DNA of 29,208 nucleotides, taken from NCBI GenBank assembly GCA_934418295.1, contig CAKRWZ010000015.1:1-29208 (forward strand). The letters run 5' to 3'. The notes below the pieces were generated by a model. The model saw only the letters and a program-made list of their open reading frames with translations, searched no databases and had not been told where the DNA came from. This stretch comes from an uncultured Mediterraneibacter sp. (GTDB taxonomy: Bacteria > Bacillota > Clostridia > Lachnospirales > Lachnospiraceae). Of this stretch, positions 1-6,533 are shown one piece after another (position 1 is the first letter of the stretch; each line of letters opens with the position of its first letter). The position numbers were made by a program, and so were the translations under genes.

Positions 1-41
1 TATTCTTAGTATGTTACTTATCCAGTATATCATTCGGGCTG

Positions 42-79
42 AAAAAAGTACAGAACAAAATCGAACTTCTGTTCTGTGC
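42..79 (-). terminator. Intrinsic terminator of the small left-edge unit
   Basis: A 9-bp stem (48-56 paired with 71-79, one G-U pair) with a 14-nt loop is followed on the minus strand by six T residues (47-42). It begins three bases after the stop codon of the 26-codon ORF at 82-162. A shorter T run (80-83) on the other side could also allow some termination of plus-strand transcripts. Confidence 0.6.
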
Positions 80-81
80 TT

Positions 82-162
82 TTATAAGCTCATGCTGTCC
101 ATCTTTTCAAGGATCCTCGTGTAATACACATAGACAATGATCATATCGATGGCAGTACACAT
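82..162 (-). CDS. Possible 26-residue small protein (or part of a small RNA)
   Basis: Not recognised. The reading frame starts at ATG 162-160 and ends at TAA 84-82. It encodes a short hydrophobic stretch (AIDMIIVYVYY) followed by a charged end (TRILEKMDSMSL), as in a very small membrane-associated peptide. The ribosome binding site is weak: AAGG about 8 bases upstream. A good promoter (203-231) lies upstream and an intrinsic terminator begins three bases after the stop, so a transcript of about 150 nt is likely. Whether that RNA acts through the peptide or as a non-coding RNA cannot be told from the sequence. No other gene is seen between 1 and 366. Confidence 0.3.
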   Translation of the reverse strand: MCTAIDMIIVYVYYTRILEKMDSMSL

Positions 163-202
163 ACTCTCTACCTTGCTGTTTGATATCTAAATCTTGTTTT
201 TT

Positions 203-231
203 ATTATTTCACATCTCTTTTTATTTTTCAA
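203..231 (-). promoter_or_regulatory. Promoter of the small left-edge unit
   Basis: On the minus strand, -35 TTGAAA (231-226) and -10 AATAAT (208-203) are separated by exactly 17 bases; each box matches the sigma-A consensus at 5 of 6 positions. Transcription would start near 196, about 34 bases before the small ORF. It diverges from the promoter at 275-303. Confidence 0.5.
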
Positions 232-274
232 TGGCTCTCTTCCGATATTTTATTTCTCAACTATCACGGAAGCC

Positions 275-303
275 TTGCTTTCTTTGCACCGCAATGCTAG
301 GAT
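275..303 (+). promoter_or_regulatory. Promoter of the DUF3877-like gene
   Basis: The -35 box TTGCTT (275-280) and -10 box TAGGAT (298-303) are 17 bases apart, and the -10 is preceded by TGC, an extended -10 feature. The start codon at 367 lies about 57 bases downstream of the expected transcript start. Confidence 0.5.
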
Positions 304-366
304 GATAGCATCTGCTGAAAAGCTTTTGCTGATTTTCTGCAGTACAGATAAAGGGAGGCATACTTT

Positions 367-912
367 ATGGATTTTTCAAAACTGGAGCAAAATCTGATCA
401 ATATCATCCGGGAACAGCAAATCAAACTGGGGTATCGCAGCGAGACGGTTCGGCTTTACTATCCGCTGCAATCTTTAAACCGTTTTCTCTCCACGCAGCT
501 GGATGCCGCCGGCATGCAAAATTGTCTTCAGGAGTTTTCCTCCTCCATACAAGACCGTTTAGGAGAGGTTCAGATCTCTCACAAAAAGGATCGTTTTTGC
601 CTTGCTGTCCCGGCAAAAGGAACGGACTATATTCACAGCCTGCATCGTGACTTTTCTTTCCTGACAGAGTTTATCCACACCGTTAAAGATTCCAAAAATG
701 ACATGGATTCCATCCTCTCTGTTTTCCGCCGGCATTCTGAGCATGTACACATTGAGCGGCTTTCCGGAGAGGAATTTGACTGGCTCGTTTATTTTGAAGA
801 CGGCATTCCCGATTCCTTTCGTTATTGCATTGCAGATGAAGGCCATCACATCATCTACCACCGTTTTACCGAAGCAGACTATCAGGATCTTTTTGGAGAA
901 ACAGCGCAATAA
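367..912 (+). CDS. DUF3877 family-like hypothetical protein
   Basis: This 181-residue soluble protein has no signal peptide or membrane segment. The N-terminus (MDFSKLEQNLINIIREQQ, then LGYRSETVRLYYPLQSL) and overall length fit DUF3877, a family I associate with Lachnospiraceae; its function is unknown to me. The start is supported by AAAGGGAGG about 8 bases upstream. Several acidic/aromatic clusters near the C-terminus (EEFDWLVYFEDGIPDSF) are visible, but no catalytic motif is recognised. It lies 92 bases before the metal regulator on the same strand, which has its own promoter, so an operon is not certain. The family assignment is from memory of sequence style and is moderately sure. Confidence 0.75.
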   Translation: MDFSKLEQNLINIIREQQIKLGYRSETVRLYYPLQSLNRFLSTQLDAAGMQNCLQEFSSSIQDRLGEVQISHKKDRFCLAVPAKGTDYIHSLHRDFSFLTEFIHTVKDSKNDMDSILSVFRRHSEHVHIERLSGEEFDWLVYFEDGIPDSFRYCIADEGHHIIYHRFTEADYQDLFGETAQ

Positions 913-948
913 AGATCATACAAAAAGCAATTTGTGGGAATTTCTCCC

Positions 949-977
949 TTGCATCCCATCGATTTGAATGCTACCAT
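949..977 (+). promoter_or_regulatory. Promoter of the DtxR/MntR-type regulator
   Basis: The -35 box TTGCAT (949-954) and -10 box TACCAT (972-977) are 17 bases apart, with a TGC extended -10 element. It is placed about 20 bases before the ribosome binding site TTGGAGG of the regulator. No clear metal-box operator was recognised. Confidence 0.45.
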
Positions 978-1004
978 AACTATAACAAAGATTGGAGGAT
1001 TTTC

Positions 1005-1391
1005 ATGAATTATATCAAACACAAATCAGAAGAATCTCTGGAAGATTATCTGGAAACAATTCTGGTTCTCAGTAACCGAAAACCTGAGGTTCGTTCTGTA
1101 GATATTGCTGCAGAGATGGACTATTCAAAGCCCAGCGTCAGTGTGGCTATGAAAAATTTAAAAGCCCACGGATATGTGCACGTGTCAGAAGAGGGTTACA
1201 TCACTTTGACGCCGGAGGGCAAAAAACTTGCTTCTTCTGTTTATGAGCGTCACACCCTGATATCAGGCTGGCTGATACAACTGGGGGTGGCACCTGAGGT
1301 TGCAAAAGCGGATGCCTGCAAAATGGAGCACGATATGAGCCAGGAAAGTTTCCAGGCCATCAAAGATTATATAAGAAATACCGGGAAGTGA
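1005..1391 (+). CDS. DtxR/MntR-family metal-dependent transcriptional regulator
   Basis: The 128-residue protein has the two-domain layout of the short DtxR/MntR family. Residues about 8-75 form a winged helix-turn-helix (SVDIAAEMDYSKPSVSVAMK is the recognition region), and residues 80-125 form the metal-binding dimerisation domain. His83 and the C105-x-x-E108-H109 cluster match known metal ligand positions; a Cys there is as in DtxR/TroR rather than MntR. The C-terminal SH3-like domain of full-length DtxR is absent, as in MntR. It would bind DNA when loaded with Mn(II) or Fe(II). No transporter gene lies beside it, so its target metal is unknown. TTGGAGG supports the start. Its TGA stop lies at the centre of the terminator palindrome. 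Confidence 0.88.
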   Translation: MNYIKHKSEESLEDYLETILVLSNRKPEVRSVDIAAEMDYSKPSVSVAMKNLKAHGYVHVSEEGYITLTPEGKKLASSVYERHTLISGWLIQLGVAPEVAKADACKMEHDMSQESFQAIKDYIRNTGK

Positions 1392-1409
1392 TCACTTCCC
1401 GGTATTTTT
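1377..1409 (+). terminator. Palindromic terminator containing the regulator's stop codon
   Basis: Positions 1377-1406 are a perfect 30-bp palindrome centred at 1391/1392, followed by T-rich sequence (1403-1409). The last codons and the TGA stop (1389-1391) of the upstream gene are part of the left arm. On the minus strand the same hairpin is followed by TATTTCTT, so it may also stop transcripts arriving from the NhaC-family gene. Confidence 0.85.
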
Positions 1410-1413
1410 GTAT

Positions 1414-1459
1414 GACGACGAGTCAAAGTCCGAGCTTGCGCAAGACCTTGACGACCGTC
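1414..1459. other. Hairpin-forming intergenic element
   Basis: In the gap between the convergent regulator and transporter genes, GACG/CGTC (1414-1417 with 1456-1459), GTCAA/TTGAC (1422-1426 with 1448-1452) and GTC/GAC (1428-1430 with 1444-1446) form an interrupted stem. The loop holds most of a CTTGCGCAAG palindrome. There is no T tract, so it is not a standard terminator. Its role is unknown; a repeated extragenic palindrome is one possibility. Confidence 0.35.
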
Positions 1460-1466
1460 TACAATC

Positions 1467-1493
1467 CCGGAATGTGCCGTCCGGCACTTCCGG
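1467..1493 (-). terminator. Possible terminator of the NhaC-family transporter gene
   Basis: A stem of CCGGAA/TTCCGG plus GTGCC/GGCAC (one bulged base, 4-nt loop) begins 10 bases after the transporter stop codon. It is GC-rich and stable but lacks a T run on the minus strand, so it may pause or protect the 3' end rather than terminate by itself. Confidence 0.35.
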
Positions 1494-1502
1494 TGATTGA
1501 TA

Positions 1503-3104
1503 TCACTTCGTCAATTTCTTAATGATAAACAGGACTGCAAGCATCAGGAAAATTCCGATCGGCAGTACGATCCATGCATTCTGTACAAATCCTGCAATAA
1601 TATAAGTCACAAAGGAGATTGCTGCACAGGTGATCGCATAAGGAAGCTGTGTGTTTACATGGTTGATATGGTTACACTGGGCTCCCGCCGACGCCATGAT
1701 TGTCGTATCCGAGATCGGCGAACAGTGGTCTCCGCATACAGCTCCTGCCATACATGCAGAAATGGAAATGATCATCATTGTTTCGTCTTTTCCTGCAAAT
1801 ACAGATACTACGATCGGAATCAGGATACCAAATGTTCCCCAGGACGTTCCGGTCGCAAAAGCCAGAAAACATCCTACCAGGAAGATGATAGCAGGAAGCA
1901 GCTTTATCAGACCGGTTGCACTGGCTTCCACTGCACCTGCCACGAAATCAGCAGCTCCCAGGCTGTCTGTCATTGCTTTCAGTGTCCATGCGAAGGTCAG
2001 GATCAAAATCGCCGGAACCATGGCTTTAAAGCCTTCCGGGATACATCCCATACACTCTTTGAAGCTCAGGACTCTTCTTGCCAGGTATACAACGATCGTG
2101 ATGATAAATCCAAAGAAGCTTCCCAGCACCAGACCAACAGAAGCATCGCTGTTGGAGAATGCCTCTACGAAACCTACTCCGTCAAAGAAACCACCGGTAT
2201 AGATCATTCCGATGACACAGCATACGATCAGGGAAATGATCGGGATCAGCAGGTCGCAAACCTTACCTTTCGTTCCCTCTTCCTCTGCATTTTCTGCATT
2301 TGCATAAGGACGATCCGGAGTCGTGTAAATATCACCCTTTTTCGCATTGTCTTCATGCAGCTTCATTGGACCAAACTCTACCTTCATCACTACCATAGCG
2401 ATCATCATCACGATGGTAAGCAGTGCATAATAGTTAAACGGGATCGCACGGATAAAGATAGAAAATCCGTCTTCTCCCGGTACAAATCCGGTTACGGCTG
2501 CTGCCCAGGATGAGATCGGGGCAATGATGCAGACCGGAGCGGCCGTCGCATCGATCAGATAAGACAACTTTGCACGGGAAATATTTTCTTTGTCTGTTAC
2601 CGGACGCATAACGCTTCCTACTGTCAGACAGTTAAAATAATCATCGACAAAGATCAGGATACCAAGCAGGATCGTAGCCAACTGTGCGCCTGCACGGGAC
2701 TTGATATGGGTGCTTGCCCAGCGTCCGAAGGCTGCGGAACCTCCCGCCTTGTTCATCAGGCATACCATGGTTCCCAAAATAACCAAAAATACCAGGATAC
2801 CTACATTATAGCTGTCGGAAAGAACAGAAATGATTCCGTCCTGGAAAATATGTGTAACCGTTCCCTCGAAGGAGAAATTGGAGTAGAAGATACCGCCTAC
2901 CAAAATTCCCACAAACAGAGAACTGTATACCTCTTTGGTGATCAACGCCAGCACGATCGCCACGATCGGCGGTACCAATGCCCAAAATGTTGCATGCATC
3001 GGCGGTACATATTCGTCTGCCGCAAACACTACAGCCGGACAACACAACACAGCTATCACGACTGCCATGGAGATCTTACTCCACGCTTTTACTTTCGTTT
3101 TCAT
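1503..3104 (-). CDS. NhaC-family transporter, predicted lysine transporter (LysW type)
   Basis: This 533-residue integral membrane protein has about a dozen hydrophobic segments and the NhaC Na+/H+ antiporter family look (VPPIVAIVLALITKEVYSSLFVGILVGG near the N-terminus; ATGTSWGTFGILIPI and CGDHCSPISDTT in the C-terminal half). It starts with a signal-like segment ending VVFAAD at about residues 27-30. The chosen ATG at 3104 has AGAGGAGG upstream; a longer frame reaching 3236 runs through the leader terminator and is not credible. The leader is a lysine riboswitch, and NhaC-like genes under lysine riboswitches have been named lysW and predicted to import lysine (Rodionov and colleagues). I therefore infer lysine uptake rather than plain Na+/H+ exchange; automated pipelines would probably say nhaC. 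Confidence 0.9.
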   Translation of the reverse strand: MKTKVKAWSKISMAVVIAVLCCPAVVFAADEYVPPMHATFWALVPPIVAIVLALITKEVYSSLFVGILVGGIFYSNFSFEGTVTHIFQDGIISVLSDSYNVGILVFLVILGTMVCLMNKAGGSAAFGRWASTHIKSRAGAQLATILLGILIFVDDYFNCLTVGSVMRPVTDKENISRAKLSYLIDATAAPVCIIAPISSWAAAVTGFVPGEDGFSIFIRAIPFNYYALLTIVMMIAMVVMKVEFGPMKLHEDNAKKGDIYTTPDRPYANAENAEEEGTKGKVCDLLIPIISLIVCCVIGMIYTGGFFDGVGFVEAFSNSDASVGLVLGSFFGFIITIVVYLARRVLSFKECMGCIPEGFKAMVPAILILTFAWTLKAMTDSLGAADFVAGAVEASATGLIKLLPAIIFLVGCFLAFATGTSWGTFGILIPIVVSVFAGKDETMMIISISACMAGAVCGDHCSPISDTTIMASAGAQCNHINHVNTQLPYAITCAAISFVTYIIAGFVQNAWIVLPIGIFLMLAVLFIIKKLTK

Positions 3105-3197
3105 TTGAAAACCTCCTCTTTTTCTCTCATATCTCTCATATTCCCAGTTGAGTCCTCGATCCAGATCGGACTTTTCCTCGTCGCCAGCAACGATAAG

Positions 3198-3257
3198 AAA
3201 GGCAGGTATACCACGGACCTGTTCTTTCCAGAACACATCCGTGGTATATCTGCCTTT
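3198..3257 (-). terminator. Riboswitch-controlled terminator (expression platform)
   Basis: This is a 60-base, almost fully paired hairpin: 20-base arms with one G-T or A-C position, two mismatched bases, then a 6-bp upper stem TGTTCT/AGAACA around a 4-base loop. On the minus strand it is followed by CTTTCTTATC, a modest U-rich tail. It lies between the lysine aptamer and the NhaC-family gene, as an expression platform should. Its 5' arm (3234-3244, 3247-3250) is complementary to the 3' strand of the aptamer (3309-3319, 3300-3303), which gives a switching mechanism. Confidence 0.8.
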
Positions 3258-3299
3258 ATTGGTCTTATATCTCAGTTCTTCTTCCTGTTATATAGGTCC

Positions 3300-3453
3300 G
3301 ATAGCGCTCCACAAATGTGACAGTACGATACATATTCTGCATCGTCCCAAAAAGCAGTTTGAGAAGGCTGCTTTTTTCGGCGGATCCCCCTTTCCTGCAC
3401 GGCAGCTTCTCTGCCTGAAGCCGTACATTACTCTTGAACTCCGCTCCTCTATC
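3300..3453 (-). promoter_or_regulatory. Lysine riboswitch (L-box) aptamer
   Basis: Read on the minus strand, the conserved core elements appear in order: P1 GATAG/CTATC (3453-3449 with 3304-3300), AGAGGAGCG, CAAGAGTAA, GGAAAGG, ATCCGCCGAA, then P3 (AAAAAGCAG/CTGCTTTTT), TGGG, P4 (ACGAT/ATCGT), ACTGTCAC, P5 (CACA/TGTG) and GGAGCGCTATC. The five-helix junction and spacing agree with known lysine riboswitches. Binding of lysine should stabilise P1 and allow the downstream terminator at 3198-3257 to form, switching off the transporter. The leader from promoter to start codon is about 365 nt. Confidence 0.93.
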
Positions 3454-3476
3454 TGGTCATGAGTACCTCTTATACG

Positions 3477-3505
3477 TTTGTACCATTTTTAGTCCGGAAT
3501 GTCAA
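3477..3505 (-). promoter_or_regulatory. Promoter of the lysine riboswitch and transporter
   Basis: On the minus strand, a perfect -35 TTGACA (3505-3500) is followed after 17 bases by -10 TACAAA (3482-3477). Transcription would start near 3470, about 17 bases before P1 of the lysine aptamer. The -35 lies only 18 bases past the engB stop and no terminator is seen between them, so read-through from the upstream operon is possible. Confidence 0.75.
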
Positions 3506-3523
3506 CTACTTCCGTCTTTTATT

Positions 3524-4114
3524 TTACGGCTGCAAAAACTCTGTCTCTGCCAATTCCCAGATTTCATCCCGTCCCTGTTTGGTGACGGAAGAAAACGGGA
3601 TCACTTTGGTCCCTGCCGGAAGCTGCAGCGTCGTCCGAATCATTTTTAAATGCTTTTGCAGTTGACTACGTTTGATTTTGTCTGCTTTCGTCGCAATGAT
3701 CACGGGATAAAAACCCTGACGGACGATCCAGTCGTACATCATCACGTCATTTGCAGAAGGTTCATGCCGGATATCGATCAGCAAAAAAACGGCTTTCAGC
3801 TGTTTGGATTCCTGCAGATAACGCTCGATCAGTTTTCCCCATTTTTGTTTTTCCGCCTCAGACACTTTCGCATAACCATACCCCGGAAGATCCACCAGAT
3901 ACATTTCATCGTTAATGTTATAGAAGTTGATGGTCTGTGTCTTTCCGGGCGTCGCCGAAATCCGCGCATAAGATTTCCGGTTCATCAATGCGTTGATCAA
4001 AGAAGATTTTCCCACATTCGATTTTCCGGCAAAGGCGATCTCCGGCTTCTGATTATCCGGCAGCGTACTGGTGATCCCGCATACCGTCTCCAAATCCACT
4101 TTTTTGATGATCAT
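3524..4114 (-). CDS. engB: Ribosome biogenesis GTP-binding protein EngB/YsxC/YihA
   Basis: This 196-residue Era-like GTPase is needed for late assembly of the large ribosomal subunit. G1 is GKSNVGKSS (residues 30-38), the G2 threonine lies in the ATPGKTQ stretch (about 54-60), G3 is DLPGYG (75-80), G4 is TKAD (142-145) and a G5-like SSV follows. Length is typical for the family. Its ATG overlaps the lon stop by four bases (ATGA), which implies translational coupling at the end of the tig-clpP-clpX-lon-engB operon. The lon-engB pairing is common in Firmicutes. No terminator is visible after the stop. Confidence 0.97.
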   Translation of the reverse strand: MIIKKVDLETVCGITSTLPDNQKPEIAFAGKSNVGKSSLINALMNRKSYARISATPGKTQTINFYNINDEMYLVDLPGYGYAKVSEAEKQKWGKLIERYLQESKQLKAVFLLIDIRHEPSANDVMMYDWIVRQGFYPVIIATKADKIKRSQLQKHLKMIRTTLQLPAGTKVIPFSSVTKQGRDEIWELAETEFLQP

Positions 4115-6459
4115 TTTTTCTCTCCTGCTTCTTTTTCTTCCGCCAGCGCGTATGCCAGCACCTGTTCCATACGCTCTACCGGTAAGATTTCCAGACCTTT
4201 GGTAATCTCCGGCGAAAATTCTTCCAAATCCCGTTCATTTTCTTTGGGAATCAGCACCGTTTTGATTCCGGCATTTTTTGCCGCCAGCAGCTTTTCTTTC
4301 AGGCCGCCGATGGGCAGCACTCTGCCCCGCAGTGTAACTTCTCCGGTCATTGCCACATCTGCTCTTACCTTTTTCTCCGTAATCGCAGAAAGGATCGCCG
4401 TGGCCATGGTGATACCGGCAGACGGACCGTCTTTCGGAACCGCCCCCTCCGGAATATGTACATGGATATCGTGCTTCTCAAAAAAGTCATCTGCGATCTG
4501 ATAGGTTCTGCCGACCGAACGGATGTAGCTGATCCCGGTGCGTGCAGATTCTTTCATGACATCCCCCAGCTGGCCCGTCAGTATGATCTCACCGGATCCC
4601 GGCATCACGTTGACTTCGATCTGGAGGGTGTCTCCGCCCACGCTGGTCCATGCCAGTCCTCTGACGATCCCGACCTCATCCTCCTTGTTTGCCATCTGAC
4701 AGGTGTAAATTTCCTGTCCCAGATATTTGGACAGATTTTTTTCGGTCACACCGACCGATTTTTTATGATCTTCCAAAATCTCTTTCGCCGATTTTCTGCA
4801 AATATCACCGATTTTTCTCTCCAACTGGCGCACTCCCGCTTCTCTGGTATAATTTGTGATCATTTTCCAGAGTGCGTTCTTGCTGATATGGACCTGTTCC
4901 TGTTTCAGGCCATGCTTCTCCAGCTGTTTCGGGATCAAATGCTCCACCGCAATGTGCATTTTTTCATTTTCGGTATAACTGCTGACCTCGATCACTTCCA
5001 TACGGTCGATCAACGGTCTCGGAATCGTCTGCAAAGTATTGGCCGTCGTCACGAACAACACCTCCGAAAGGTCCAGCGGCACTTCCAGATAATGGTCCCG
5101 AAAACGATAATTCTGCTCGCTGTCCAGCACCTCCAGCAATGCGGAAAATGTATCCCCCTTGTAATCTGTGCTGACTTTGTCGATCTCATCCAGCAGCATC
5201 AGCGGATTCTTCACACCTGCTGTGCGGATCCCTGCCGCGATCCTTCCGGGCATGGCTCCGATATACGTTTTCCGGTGTCCGCGGATCTCCGCTTCATCTC
5301 TTACACCGCCCAGTGAAATCCTTACATATGGTTTCTGCAGCGCCCGTGCCAGAGATTTCGCAATGGATGTTTTACCGGTTCCCGGCGGCCCTACCAGGCA
5401 AAGGATCGGCGCTTCTCCTTTCTTGGTCAGCGTTCTCACCGCCAAAAACTCCAGCACCCGCTCTTTTACCTTGTCCAATCCGTAATGATCCTCATCCAAC
5501 ACCTGTTTTGCATAAGCGATGTCGCTGTGCTCTTCTGCCTCTTTGTTCCATGGCATCTCCAGCAGTGTCTCTATATAGGTGCGCAGAACGCCGGCCTCCG
5601 CAGCGCTTTGCTGGGAGTTGCGGAATCTGCCGATCTCTTTCAACAGCTTTTCCTTGACTTCCTGCGGCGCATCCAGCTTCTTTGCTGCCTCTTCAAACTC
5701 TTCTGCGTCTGATCCCGTCGTATTTTCTCCCAATTCTTCCCGTATCACCTTCAGCTGTTCCCTGAGAATATATTCTCTTTGCTGCTTATCCACCCGCTCT
5801 TTGATCTTCGCCTGCAGTTCTTCCTTGATTTCAATGATCTGCAGCTCGTTGGTCAGCTTCAGCATCAACAATTCACAACGTTTCCGGAAGTCATCTTCTT
5901 CCAAAAGCTCCTGCAGTTCATTGTAAGGCAGGTAAACATTTGTCAAAATCTGTTCTGCCAGTTCTTTCAGTTCCCGGATATCCATGATCTGTGCGATCGA
6001 CTCTTTCGACAGCTTGCCCAGTCTGGAAGCATATTCCAAAAACAGCTCTTTCAGTCCCTGCTCCATAGCCTGATCCGTCAAAGAATCCGGTTCCTCCTGG
6101 AAGTGGTCTTCCAAAATTTCCACGGACGCTGTCAGGTAAGGATCTTTTTGTTTGAGCTGCAGCAGCTTTCCTCTGGTCTCTCCCGTCACCATCACCCGGA
6201 TAATGTCTTTCGGCAGTTTCATCACCTGCTTGACCATGGCAATGATCCCTACTTCATAGAGATCTTCCTGCTGCGGGTGTTCTGTCTCTATATTTTTTTG
6301 TGTCACCAGGAAAATCTTCTGATCTTCTGTCAAAACTTCCTGCACCGCTGCCGCAGAACGTGGTCTGCTGACATCAAAGTGTACGGTCATCCCCGGAAGG
6401 ATCGTCATTCCCCGGAGCGCGATTGCCGGCAGGATTTTTGTCGTTTCCTTTTCACTCAT
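4111..6459 (-). CDS. lon: ATP-dependent protease Lon
   Basis: Lon degrades damaged and regulatory proteins in the cytoplasm. The N-terminal substrate-binding LAN domain starts with LPAIALRGMTILPGMT; a coiled-coil region follows (about 180-290). The AAA+ module has Walker A GPPGTGKT near residue 358 and Walker B LLDEIDK. The serine-lysine protease domain has the catalytic Ser in PKDGPSAG (about 680) and Lys in GGLKEK (about 720). The start at 6459 (MSEKETTK) has AGAGGAAG suitably upstream; an ATG six codons earlier has no ribosome binding site and follows directly on a terminator-like hairpin. The 782-residue length is normal. It is fourth in the proteostasis operon and overlaps engB by four bases. 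Confidence 0.97.
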   Translation of the reverse strand: MSEKETTKILPAIALRGMTILPGMTVHFDVSRPRSAAAVQEVLTEDQKIFLVTQKNIETEHPQQEDLYEVGIIAMVKQVMKLPKDIIRVMVTGETRGKLLQLKQKDPYLTASVEILEDHFQEEPDSLTDQAMEQGLKELFLEYASRLGKLSKESIAQIMDIRELKELAEQILTNVYLPYNELQELLEEDDFRKRCELLMLKLTNELQIIEIKEELQAKIKERVDKQQREYILREQLKVIREELGENTTGSDAEEFEEAAKKLDAPQEVKEKLLKEIGRFRNSQQSAAEAGVLRTYIETLLEMPWNKEAEEHSDIAYAKQVLDEDHYGLDKVKERVLEFLAVRTLTKKGEAPILCLVGPPGTGKTSIAKSLARALQKPYVRISLGGVRDEAEIRGHRKTYIGAMPGRIAAGIRTAGVKNPLMLLDEIDKVSTDYKGDTFSALLEVLDSEQNYRFRDHYLEVPLDLSEVLFVTTANTLQTIPRPLIDRMEVIEVSSYTENEKMHIAVEHLIPKQLEKHGLKQEQVHISKNALWKMITNYTREAGVRQLERKIGDICRKSAKEILEDHKKSVGVTEKNLSKYLGQEIYTCQMANKEDEVGIVRGLAWTSVGGDTLQIEVNVMPGSGEIILTGQLGDVMKESARTGISYIRSVGRTYQIADDFFEKHDIHVHIPEGAVPKDGPSAGITMATAILSAITEKKVRADVAMTGEVTLRGRVLPIGGLKEKLLAAKNAGIKTVLIPKENERDLEEFSPEITKGLEILPVERMEQVLAYALAEEKEAGEKK

Positions 6460-6487
6460 AGGCTTCTTCCTCTCCATACAAACGAAA

Positions 6488-6515
6488 CGGGCGCATGGTT
6501 TCCCCGGTGCACCCG
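6488..6515 (-). terminator. Terminator-like hairpin between clpX and lon
   Basis: An 8-bp GC-rich stem (6488-6495 with 6508-6515, one G-T pair) with a 12-base loop is followed on the minus strand by TTTCGTTTG. It lies in the 74-base clpX-lon gap. The tail is interrupted, so partial termination or attenuation is more likely than a full stop. Confidence 0.45.
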
Positions 6516-6533
6516 TCTGTCATCTGTCTGTTT

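Noticed and set aside
194..397. 67-codon plus-strand frame before the DUF3877-like gene
   Set aside because: It overlaps the real start at 367, has no ribosome binding site and spans the promoter region.
1497..2513. Plus-strand open frame of 338 codons opposite the NhaC-family gene
   Set aside because: Rich in Cys, His and Arg with no motif; it is the reverse of a membrane protein gene.
3105..3236. N-terminal extension of the NhaC-family transporter to 3236
   Set aside because: It would translate through the riboswitch terminator; the ATG at 3104 has AGAGGAGG and a signal-like start.
3198..3257. T-box leader on the plus strand
   Set aside because: GGTATACCACGG looks a little like the T-box motif, but no plus-strand gene follows and the hairpin fits the minus-strand lysine riboswitch.
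4456..5316. Plus-strand open frame of 286 codons opposite lon
   Set aside because: Antisense shadow of the Lon coding region; its composition reflects Lon codons read backwards.
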